Shown here one piece after another: positions 35,115 to 42,522 of a stretch of DNA of 64,000 nucleotides. Where the stretch lies: contig JAWKQN010000019.1 of assembly GCA_041390125.1 (NCBI GenBank), forward strand, positions 1-64,000, in the 5' to 3' direction. Source of the stretch: Gemmatimonadota bacterium (GTDB lineage Bacteria; Gemmatimonadota; Gemmatimonadetes; Longimicrobiales; Gaopeijiaceae). The position numbers and the translations under genes were made by a program. Each line of letters opens with the position of its first letter. Position 1 is the stretch's first letter. The notes under the pieces were generated by a model. The model ran no database searches. It was not told the origin of the DNA and was given only the letters and a program-made list of their open reading frames with translations.

Positions 35115-37607
35115 TCAGGTCCGGAAGCCGGTCCGGAGCGCGTGGAGGAGCGCCTGGTCCTCCGGGGTGGCCAGGCCGGCTTCGATCAGGGCCTCCAGCC
35201 GGCTCGACGCCTCGGCGCGATAGGGGGCGGGTCGACCGTGCAGCCGGGCGAGGCGCGAATGCAGCGCTTCGACCCGTGCCAGCTCGAGCCGGCTGCGGGC
35301 GTCCGTCCCGTCCCGGTCGAGGCGGCGCAACAGCCAGGTGCGGGCCTCGGCGTAGTGGGACAACGCGTCGTCGACGTGCCCTGCCTCCTCGGAGAGGCTG
35401 GCCAGCGATCGGTGGCCGGAGGCCACGTCGGTGAGGCCCTGGGCGTTGCTCGTGTCCTGGATATGGAGCGTCCGATAGACGTCCAGGGCCGCCGTGCAGT
35501 GGGGCGCGGCGCGGCTCACCGCGCCGGCCGCCGCCTCGAGCTCACAGACGTTCTGATGGGCCACGCCCACGTCGCGCTGGGCATCCACGTTGTTCGGGGC
35601 CTCGGCGGCCAGCTGCCGACGCATGCGCAGGGATGCCTCGAAGGCGGTCCGGGCCGCGGCGCCGTCGCCTCGCTGACGGGCCAGGGTGCCGATCCGCTCC
35701 TGGACCAGCGCCCGGAAGCGTCGCACGCCCCACCCCTCCGCAGCCCCCAGGGGCGGCGCCTCCAGGCGCTGCTCGGCCTCCCCGTAGACGGCCCGCGCCG
35801 AATCGGGGCGTGCCAGATTGGGGAAGTTGGGGTTGCCGGTCAGGTCGCCCAGCTTGACGAGGCTGATGACCACGGAGAGGGCGTGGCGCACGCTGTCGGG
35901 ATGCTGCTCGGCGATGATCCGGTACCCCGAGAGCGCCGCCCGGGCCAGATCCACCCCGCCTTCCACGTCACCGCGGAACGCGAGCGCGTCCCCCAGCTGC
36001 TCCTGCAGGACGGCGAGGGTGCGCCGGTAGCGCATGCTGTCGGGACGCTCGTGGACCGCCGAGCGGGCCAGCGCGATGCCCATCTCGTAGCTGCGCGCCG
36101 CCGCTCCCAGATCGCCGAGGCTGGCACCGGCCGGCTGGCCCTGCGCCAGCCCGAGACGGAGGAGCGCCTCGGCCACCTCCCATTCGAGCGCCGGATCGCC
36201 TTCCACGTCCCCCGCGAGCCCCTCCAGGCTCGCGTAGGCGCGATCCAGCAGGAGCGCTCGCGCCTCCGTGGCACCGGGAAGGTCCGAGATGGCATCGTGT
36301 ACATCGAAGACCAGCGCGCCGAGGAGACGACGGACGTCCTGCGCCTGCTGCTCGGCCCGCGCCTGCGCCAGGCGTGCGCGTGCACCCTGCACCGCTGCGC
36401 CCGCCACCCCCACGGCGAGCGCCAGCGAACCGACCACCGCCACGGCCATGGACGACCGGTGGCGTTGCACGAACTTGCGCGCCCGGTAGCGCAGCGTATC
36501 CGGTTGCGCGAGCACGGGTCGTCCGCTGAGGAAGCGGCGCAGGTCCTCCCCGAGCTGGGCCGCGGAGGGATAGCGGCGCTCCGGCTCCTTGCGGATGGCC
36601 GTGAGGATGATCTGGTCCAGATCGCCGCGCAGCTCCTGCGCCCGGACGCGGGGGCGCAGCGCGCCCGCATCCGCGGAGGCGACGGCGGCGCTGGGTCGGG
36701 TCGGCTCGCGCGAGCTGACGATGCGCTCGATCTCGAAGAGGGACTCGCCCCCGAACGCGTAGGGCCCGCGACCTGCAAGCAGCTCGTACAGCACCACACC
36801 GAGCGCGTAGATGTCGGAGAGCAGCGTGACCGGCTCCCCGCGCAGCTGCTCCGGGCTGGCGTAGGCGGGCGTCAGGGCCCGGGCACCCGCCTCGGTCACC
36901 GTGCGTTCGGGATCGGTGCCCGGGTCCAGCATCTTGGCCACGCCGAAGTCGAGGAGCTTCACCACCCCGTCCCGGGTCACCAGGATGTTGCCGGGCTTGA
37001 GGTCGCGGTGCACGACCAGGTTCTGGTGCGCGTACTGCACGGCCGCACAGACCTGTCGGAAGAGGTCGATGCGCGCCTCCACGGACAGACCGCGTTCAAC
37101 CACCCAGTCGTCGATCCGTTGGCCCTCCACGTACTCCATCACGAGGAAGAGCCGGCCGTCCGGAGCCACCCCGCCGTCCAGCATGGACACGATGTTGGGG
37201 TGGGCGAGCGTCGCCAGGATCTGCCGTTCCTGCCGGAAGCGGCGGATGACCTCCTCGCTGTGGCCGTAGGCGTGGATCAGCTTGATGGCGACACGCCGGT
37301 CGAACTGCTGGTCCGCACGCTCCGCCTCGTAGACGACGCCCATGCCGCCTTCGCCGATGCGACGCAGCAAGCGGTACGCGCCGATCACGGACCCCTCCCG
37401 GCCAAAGGGGGTGCCGCTGCCGGCGAGCGCAGGTCGCTCCAGCGGATCGTCGGCGCCGTCCAACGCCGTCATGAGGCTTCGCACCTCGGTCAGGAGGTCG
37501 GGATCGGAGCCGCATTCGCGCGCCAGGAAGGCGTCGCGCCGCTCCGGCTCCAGGTCCAGGACCTGGTCGAGGAGCGCCTTCACGCGTTCGCGCCGGTCGG
37601 ACATCAT
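35115..37607 (-). CDS. Ser/Thr protein kinase with transmembrane helix and TPR repeats
   Basis: An 830-residue kinase. A short helical N-terminal segment (residues 1-60, VKALLDQVLDLEPERRDAFL) of the type seen in ECF-linked kinases precedes the catalytic domain: GEGGMG (85-90), Lys109, HRDLKPGN with Asp202 and DFG (220-222). One transmembrane helix lies at about 387-407, followed by about 420 residues of TPR-like helices. The ATG pair at 37607/37604 overlaps the stop of the ECF sigma gene, so the two are coupled, a combination frequent in Gemmatimonadota, Planctomycetes and Acidobacteria. The TPRs probably bind a partner outside the membrane. Confidence 0.95.
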   Translation of the reverse strand: MMSDRRERVKALLDQVLDLEPERRDAFLARECGSDPDLLTEVRSLMTALDGADDPLERPALAGSGTPFGREGSVIGAYRLLRRIGEGGMGVVYEAERADQQFDRRVAIKLIHAYGHSEEVIRRFRQERQILATLAHPNIVSMLDGGVAPDGRLFLVMEYVEGQRIDDWVVERGLSVEARIDLFRQVCAAVQYAHQNLVVHRDLKPGNILVTRDGVVKLLDFGVAKMLDPGTDPERTVTEAGARALTPAYASPEQLRGEPVTLLSDIYALGVVLYELLAGRGPYAFGGESLFEIERIVSSREPTRPSAAVASADAGALRPRVRAQELRGDLDQIILTAIRKEPERRYPSAAQLGEDLRRFLSGRPVLAQPDTLRYRARKFVQRHRSSMAVAVVGSLALAVGVAGAAVQGARARLAQARAEQQAQDVRRLLGALVFDVHDAISDLPGATEARALLLDRAYASLEGLAGDVEGDPALEWEVAEALLRLGLAQGQPAGASLGDLGAAARSYEMGIALARSAVHERPDSMRYRRTLAVLQEQLGDALAFRGDVEGGVDLARAALSGYRIIAEQHPDSVRHALSVVISLVKLGDLTGNPNFPNLARPDSARAVYGEAEQRLEAPPLGAAEGWGVRRFRALVQERIGTLARQRGDGAAARTAFEASLRMRRQLAAEAPNNVDAQRDVGVAHQNVCELEAAAGAVSRAAPHCTAALDVYRTLHIQDTSNAQGLTDVASGHRSLASLSEEAGHVDDALSHYAEARTWLLRRLDRDGTDARSRLELARVEALHSRLARLHGRPAPYRAEASSRLEALIEAGLATPEDQALLHALRTGFRT

Positions 37608-38200
37608 CCCGCCGGCGCACCCTCCGGAGCCGGGCCGTCCTCGGACAGGTGCCGGTAGAGCCAGGCCTTGGCGTGGCGCCAGTCGCGCTTGACCGTAGGC
37701 TCGGAGACGCCGATGGCCTGCGCCACCTCGGCAATCTCCAGGCCGGCGAAGAAGCGCATCTCGACGATGCGGGCCGCGCGCGGATCGGTGCGCTCCAGCT
37801 CGGCCAGGGCCTTGTCCAGGGCCACCACGTCCACGCCCGGCCCCTCGCGGGCGGCCAGACCGTCGATGAGGGTCACGGCCCGCCCGCCCCCCCGTTTGGC
37901 GGCGCTGCGGCGCCGGGCGTGGTCCACCAGGATGCGACGCATGGCCTGGGCGGCGATCCCGAAGAAGTGCGCGCGCCCGCTCCAGTGGGGCACGCGCTGC
38001 TGCACCAGCTTCAGGTAGGCTTCGTGGACGAGGGCGGTCGGCTGGAGGGTATGCCCGTCCACCTCGGCCCGCAGGTGGGCGCGGGCCAACGCACGCAGCT
38101 CATCGTAGACGACGTGCAACAGCGCGGCCTGCGCCTCGTCGTCTCCCGAGGCGAATCCGTCGAGAAGGCGCGTCACGTCGCTGGGGCGGGGGGAGCCCAC
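37604..38200 (-). CDS. ECF-family RNA polymerase sigma factor
   Basis: A 198-residue sigma factor. Region 2 runs from DVTRLLDGFASGDDEAQ through HFFGIAAQAMRRILVDHARRR, the typical signature of the ECF group found next to Ser/Thr kinases (TIGR02999-like). Region 4 includes IVEMRFFAGLEIAEVAQAIGVSEPTVKRDWRHAKAWL. The start is GTG at 38200, with a very good ribosome-binding site (GGAGG, seven bases upstream). No anti-sigma gene is seen; control by the coupled kinase is likely by analogy with this ECF group. Confidence 0.95.
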   Translation of the reverse strand: MGSPRPSDVTRLLDGFASGDDEAQAALLHVVYDELRALARAHLRAEVDGHTLQPTALVHEAYLKLVQQRVPHWSGRAHFFGIAAQAMRRILVDHARRRSAAKRGGGRAVTLIDGLAAREGPGVDVVALDKALAELERTDPRAARIVEMRFFAGLEIAEVAQAIGVSEPTVKRDWRHAKAWLYRHLSEDGPAPEGAPAG

Positions 38201-38235
38201 GGCAATGCCTCCGACTGTTCTGAGCCCGACGGGCA

Positions 38236-38264
38236 ACACTAGCCGATCGGAGCCGGCGGGGGAA
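38236..38264 (-). promoter_or_regulatory. Weak candidate promoter of the ECF-kinase pair
   Basis: Minus-strand TTCCCC (38259-38264), 17 bases, TAGTGT (38236-38241), about 36 bases upstream of the sigma-factor GTG. The match is poor; an ECF-type self-recognised promoter could equally be hidden in this region. Confidence 0.3.
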
Positions 38265-38304
38265 CGGCCGATCCCCCGAGGCCCGCTCCTGCGCGTGTAG
38301 GGAC

Positions 38305-39057
38305 ATGGAGCCCTGGGGCCACTTCACCGTGTCCGAATACGAGGCCGTCCACCGGGTGGTGGGGGACCTCGCCGTCCATCTACGCATCGAGCGCGGCGCG
38401 CTCGTGGTGGGGATCGACGCACCGGTCGGCCCCCTCACGGGCTTTGGCCCGACCCGCGAGGAGCGGTGGGCCGCCCCCGGCCCCGCCACCTCCGTGGAGG
38501 TGGCGCCCGCCCTCCCGGACCGCCCCGTGGTCGTGGGCGTGCGCAACCCGTTCCGGCTCGCCCCGGGCGCCGAGACCCGCCTGCAGGTCCACCTGCCCAT
38601 CTGGGCCCAGGTCCACCTGGAGGACGAGGAGCGCACGCTCCTGGCGGAGCTCCCGAGCGCGGTCTTGAGTCAGACCTGGTGGGGGGGCAAGACGCGAGGC
38701 GAGCTGGCCTATTGGCTTCCCGCCGAGGTCGAGCATGCCGAGGCGGACATCGCCACGGCGGCGCCCACCCGGGCCGTCTGTGTCCTGCGCATCGCGAACC
38801 GTTCGACGCGGGTGCTGGAGGTGGACCGCCTCGCGATCCGCGCTCCGCAGCACTCGCTGTTCCGCACCAGACGGGGCTTCGTCACCGACGAGGCCCGCAT
38901 CGTCTACCTGGGAGAGGCCGATGCTGCCGTGGACGTGAGCGGCGCTCCCCCGGCGTTCGAGCCGGATGCTCCCCGCGTGCAGGGGCCGCGCCTGCTGCTG
39001 CCGCGCGGCCTGCGCGCGCTCACCTTCGCCCATCTCCGCAGCCTCGAGCTCTACTGA
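38305..39057 (+). CDS. DUF432-like protein
   Basis: A 250-residue soluble protein, mostly beta, with no signal peptide. SQTWWGGKTRGELAYWLP (about residues 112-129) resembles the W-x-G-K-T-x-G-x-C-Y core of DUF432 proteins, which are of unknown function and in archaea are often found beside mechanosensitive channels. The stop overlaps the MscS start as TGATG. An auxiliary role for the channel, for example as a cytosolic subunit, is suggested by this coupling but not shown. No catalytic residues are recognised. Confidence 0.62.
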   Translation: MEPWGHFTVSEYEAVHRVVGDLAVHLRIERGALVVGIDAPVGPLTGFGPTREERWAAPGPATSVEVAPALPDRPVVVGVRNPFRLAPGAETRLQVHLPIWAQVHLEDEERTLLAELPSAVLSQTWWGGKTRGELAYWLPAEVEHAEADIATAAPTRAVCVLRIANRSTRVLEVDRLAIRAPQHSLFRTRRGFVTDEARIVYLGEADAAVDVSGAPPAFEPDAPRVQGPRLLLPRGLRALTFAHLRSLELY

Positions 39058-39953
39058 TGCTCCCGCGTCTCCAGCAGATCGCCGACACCGCACAGGCGCT
39101 GGCCGACACCGCGACCGCTCCGCTCACCGACACGGTCGTCGCCGTCGCACCGGCGGTCGTCCCCACCCCGGACGAAGCCGGCTCGCTCGTGCAGGTCGCC
39201 CTCATCCTCGGGCTCGGGATCCCCCTGCTCGCCTGGATCACGCTGTGGGTCCGGAGCGTGGTGAGTCGCCGGGTCGGCCCCCACCGCGGGGTCATCACGG
39301 GCAAGCTCCTGTTCTATCCCGGTCTGGTGTTCCTCGTGGCGCTGGTCATGCGCGAGATGGGCTTCAGCCTCACGCCCATGCTCGGGGCCGCGGGTGTGGT
39401 GGGGATCGCCCTGGGCTTCGCGTCCCAGACCAGCGTATCCAACATCGTGGCCGGCTTCTTCCTGGTGGGCGAGCGACCCTTCGTCGTGGGGGACATGATC
39501 GAGGTCGGCACCACGGCCGGCCGCGTCCTCTCGGTGGGCATGCTCTCGGTGAAGCTGCGCACCTGGGACAACCGGTTCATCCGCGTACCGAACGAGAGCC
39601 TCATGCGCAGCGAGGTCACGAATCTCACACGCTTCCCCATCCGGCGGGTGGATCTCGTGGTCCGGGTCTCCTACGACGCCGACCTGGAGCGTGTCCACGA
39701 CATCCTGCTCGACGCCGCGCGCGCACACCCTTCCTCGCTCATGGAGCCCGAGCCGCGCGTCTACTTCGTGTCGTTCGGAGAGACGGCCGTGCACGTGAAG
39801 CTGACGGTCTGGTCCACCCAGGAGGAGCGCCGTGAGCTCAAGCACAGCCTACCCGCGCTGATGAAGCGCAAGCTGGACGAGGCGGGGCTGCCGATGCCCC
39901 GGCTCCCCGGGGTGATGCCCCTGGCGATCGATGCCGGGGGCGGTGGAGTCTGA
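39057..39953 (+). CDS. MscS-family mechanosensitive channel
   Basis: A 298-residue inner-membrane channel that opens on membrane tension and releases solutes during hypo-osmotic shock. After an N-terminal segment and two hydrophobic helices comes the pore helix with Gly/Ala pattern (LGAAGVVGIALGFASQTSVSNIVAG), then the beta domain (VGDMIEVGTTAGRVLSV, RVPNESLMRSEVTNLTR) and the alpha/beta vestibule domain. The ATG is fixed by the TGATG overlap with the DUF432-like gene. It has three predicted helices, close to the minimal MscS layout. Confidence 0.95.
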   Translation: MLPRLQQIADTAQALADTATAPLTDTVVAVAPAVVPTPDEAGSLVQVALILGLGIPLLAWITLWVRSVVSRRVGPHRGVITGKLLFYPGLVFLVALVMREMGFSLTPMLGAAGVVGIALGFASQTSVSNIVAGFFLVGERPFVVGDMIEVGTTAGRVLSVGMLSVKLRTWDNRFIRVPNESLMRSEVTNLTRFPIRRVDLVVRVSYDADLERVHDILLDAARAHPSSLMEPEPRVYFVSFGETAVHVKLTVWSTQEERRELKHSLPALMKRKLDEAGLPMPRLPGVMPLAIDAGGGGV

Positions 39954-40006
39954 GGTCCGCCCGTCGTCGCCCGGTCCGGGGTCCGCCCGCCGCCGCCCGA
40001 TCCCCG

Positions 40007-40957
40007 TCAGGGGCTCCGGGCCAGGACCGCGCGCGCGGCCGCGACGTCGGCGCGGATCTGGGCCACGAGATCGGCCACGGTCGCGAACGGCGCAACCTCC
40101 CGTAGCCGCTCGATGAAGTCCACCCGCAGCTCCTCGCCGTAGAGGTCGCCCTCGAAGTCCAGCAGGTGGACCTCGATGGTGGGCGGAGCCCCGCGGAACG
40201 TCGGGCGGGGACCCAGGTGGAGGGCCCCGTCGAACGTGCCGCCCCGCACGTGCGTGCGTACGGCGTAGATCCCGGCGGGAGGGAGGAGCTTGTCGGGAAC
40301 GGGCACGGCCAGATTGGCTGTGGGGAACCCGAGGGTCCGCCCCCGCTGGTCGCCCCGCACCACGACGCCGCGCACCGCATACGGACGGCCCAGGCCTCGG
40401 CGCGCATCCTCCAGGTCTGCGGACGCGATCGACCGGCGGATCCGCGTCGACGAGATGGGCTCGCCGCCGGCCAGGACCGGCTCCACCACATCCACGGCGA
40501 AGCCCAGCTCGGCGCCGATGGCACGCAGGGTCTCGACGTCTCCGCTCCGTCCTTTGCCGAAGCCGTGGTCGTACCCGATGACCAGCTCCGAGACGCCGAG
40601 GCGCTCGACGAGGATCTCTTCGACGAACCTGCGCGGCGGATAGTCCGCCAGCGCACGCGTGAAGGGGATGAAGACCGCGTAGTCGAGCCCCGTCTCGGCC
40701 AGGATCTCCGTCTTCTCCACGGGGGTGGTGAGCAGCGGCGGGGCATGCTCGGGACGCACGATCCGGAGCGGGTGGGGATCGAAGGTCACCAGGACGCTGC
40801 GCCGTCCCGACGAACGGGCGCGCTGGCAGATCTCCGCGAACACGGCCAGGTGGCCCCGATGCACCCCGTCGAAGGTCCCGACCGTGACGACGGCTCCACG
40901 CGCGTCCTCGGGCAGCGGTCGAGCCAGCGCGGGGTCGATTGCGGACGGCTCTACCAT
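40007..40957 (-). CDS. ribF: Bifunctional riboflavin kinase/FAD synthetase
   Basis: A 316-residue cytosolic enzyme that phosphorylates riboflavin to FMN and adenylates FMN to FAD. The N-terminal adenylyltransferase domain has TFDGVHRGH and ISSTRIRRSI; the C-terminal flavokinase domain has GRTLGFPTANL with the Mg-binding PTAN and GIYAV. The ATG at 40957 lies inside the last codons of truB (seven-base overlap), giving the usual N-terminus just before VVTVGTFDGVH. It is the last gene of the rimP-nusA-infB operon, a position conserved in many bacteria. Confidence 0.97.
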   Translation of the reverse strand: MVEPSAIDPALARPLPEDARGAVVTVGTFDGVHRGHLAVFAEICQRARSSGRRSVLVTFDPHPLRIVRPEHAPPLLTTPVEKTEILAETGLDYAVFIPFTRALADYPPRRFVEEILVERLGVSELVIGYDHGFGKGRSGDVETLRAIGAELGFAVDVVEPVLAGGEPISSTRIRRSIASADLEDARRGLGRPYAVRGVVVRGDQRGRTLGFPTANLAVPVPDKLLPPAGIYAVRTHVRGGTFDGALHLGPRPTFRGAPPTIEVHLLDFEGDLYGEELRVDFIERLREVAPFATVADLVAQIRADVAAARAVLARSP

Positions 40958-41823
40958 GCGAAGACCTTGCGAGGACGCAGGGCGTCGGGACCCACCTCGG
41001 CCACGGCCACCAGCTCGTCCTCGTGCGAGAGGGCGCACACCCCCGCGCCCACGCCCGACGGAGGGGGGAGGGCCTGACCGTGGCGGATGCGCCGGACCTC
41101 GTCGGCCTGCAACGCGACACGAGGAAGGTGCCCCAGGGCGTGCAGGGGGCTCAGGGCCGTGGCCCGCACGCGTTCGGCATCGCCCAACGCCTCCGGCACC
41201 AACGCCTCCTCCACGCGGAAGCGCCCCACCGCGGTCCGCCGCAGCTCCGTCAGGTGCGCGCTCGTCCCCAGCGCGGCGCCGATGTCGCGGGCCAGGGCAC
41301 GCACGTAGGTCCCGCTGGAGCAGGTGACACGGAAGTCCAGACGGGGAGGCGCGAACGCCAGCGCCTCCAGCGCGTGGATGTCGACGGGCACGGCCTCCAG
41401 CGCCACGGTCTCGCCGCGTCGCGCCCGGTCGTAGGCCCGCTCCCCCGCCACCTTCTTCGCCGAGTAGGGGGGTGGGGTCTGCAGCTGGGCCCCCTGGAAA
41501 CCGGTCAGCACGCCCACCACGTCCGCGTCGGTGACGGCCCGCCAGGCGTCGTCCTGGGCGCGGATCTGCCCCATGCGGTCGTCCGTGTCCGTGGCGCGTC
41601 CCAGCTCCAGCGTCGCCTCGTACGTCTTGTCCTGCGCGCTCAGGTACTCGGCGATGCGCGTCGCACCGCCCACACACAGGAGGAGCAGTCCCGAGGCAAA
41701 GGGGTCGAGCGTACCCGTGTGCCCGATCCGACGGGTCCCCAGCGCACGGCGGGCGAGTCCGACCACATCATGTGACGTCGGCCCCGACGGCTTGTCCACC
41801 GGGAGCACGTACGCAGGGGTCAC
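40951..41823 (-). CDS. truB: tRNA pseudouridine(55) synthase
   Basis: A 290-residue enzyme that makes pseudouridine 55 in the T-loop of tRNAs. DKPSGPTSHDVV, the catalytic aspartate in GHTGTLDPFASGLL, the ATRIAEYL and YSAKKVAGERAYDRARRGE motifs and a C-terminal PUA-like end (HEDELVAVAEV) are present. The GTG at 41823 overlaps the rbfA stop (GTGA). Length is normal. Confidence 0.97.
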   Translation of the reverse strand: MTPAYVLPVDKPSGPTSHDVVGLARRALGTRRIGHTGTLDPFASGLLLLCVGGATRIAEYLSAQDKTYEATLELGRATDTDDRMGQIRAQDDAWRAVTDADVVGVLTGFQGAQLQTPPPYSAKKVAGERAYDRARRGETVALEAVPVDIHALEALAFAPPRLDFRVTCSSGTYVRALARDIGAALGTSAHLTELRRTAVGRFRVEEALVPEALGDAERVRATALSPLHALGHLPRVALQADEVRRIRHGQALPPPSGVGAGVCALSHEDELVAVAEVGPDALRPRKVFAW

Positions 41824-42194
41824 GCGTCCTCCGGGGCTCCGTCGGGAGGGGCTTCGGGAATCTCCACGTCGCGGAGCAGGGCTTCGATGCGCTCGGCGGC
41901 CTCCGCCGTCCGATCCTCCTCGAAGCGCAGCTCCGGGACCCGGCGCAACCGCAGCGCCTGCCCGAGCTCCCGGCGGATGAACGGAGCGGCCGCGGCGAGC
42001 CCTGCGTGCGCCTCCCGGCGTTCGTCGCGGCCGTCGGGAAAGCGCACGTACACGCGCGCGAGCCACAGATCCGCGGTGACCTCGGCGCCGAGCACACGAA
42101 CCCCCTCCACGCGGGGATCGCGGACCTTGAGGCGCAGGATCTCCGCGGTCTCGCGCTTGACCTGTTCATTCAATCGTTCGGCACGACGGGACAT
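41820..42194 (-). CDS. rbfA: 30S ribosome-binding factor A
   Basis: A 124-residue KH-type factor for late 30S maturation (16S rRNA 5' end). SRRAERLNEQVKRETAEIL, then VRDPRVEGVRVLGAEVTADLWLARVYV and the C-terminal basic VPELRFEEDRTAE segment match the family. ATG 42194 gives the standard N-terminus and lies 15 bases after the DUF503 gene. The C-terminal tail is acidic and Pro-rich. Confidence 0.95.
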   Translation of the reverse strand: MSRRAERLNEQVKRETAEILRLKVRDPRVEGVRVLGAEVTADLWLARVYVRFPDGRDERREAHAGLAAAAPFIRRELGQALRLRRVPELRFEEDRTAEAAERIEALLRDVEIPEAPPDGAPEDA

Positions 42195-42209
42195 CGAAGC
42201 GCAACCCGG

Positions 42210-42491
42210 CTACAGCGTCTCGCGCTGGACGTGGGTGATGAAGAGCCGACCGCTCTCCTCGAGGAGCCGGTCGATCCGACTCTCGATGGAGTCGGCCTGG
42301 CCCGCGTCCGCGGCCAGGTAGACCAGGGAGAGCTCGCCACGACTCCACTGGTCCTGGGACCCCGTCTCGGCGAGCGAGACGTTGAAGCGGGTCCGCAGGC
42401 GATCCTTGACGGAGCGGAGTACCATGCGCTTCTCCTTCAGGCTGCGGGCCTCGGGAAACGCAAGCTGGAAGACGAGAAATCGGATCGTCAC
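42210..42491 (-). CDS. DUF503 (YlxP-like) protein
   Basis: A 93-residue protein of the DUF503 family: hydrophobic first strand (IRFLVFQLAFPEA), then SLKEKRMVLRSVKDRLRTRFNVSLAETGSQDQW, the family's most conserved stretch. YlxP proteins occur between infB and rbfA in many genomes and are linked to ribosome assembly, though the function is not settled. The start is GTG at 42491, 31 bases after infB. Confidence 0.93.
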   Translation of the reverse strand: MTIRFLVFQLAFPEARSLKEKRMVLRSVKDRLRTRFNVSLAETGSQDQWSRGELSLVYLAADAGQADSIESRIDRLLEESGRLFITHVQRETL

Positions 42492-42522
42492 AACGACCCC
42501 GCCAGCTGCGGGGCAGCGACGC

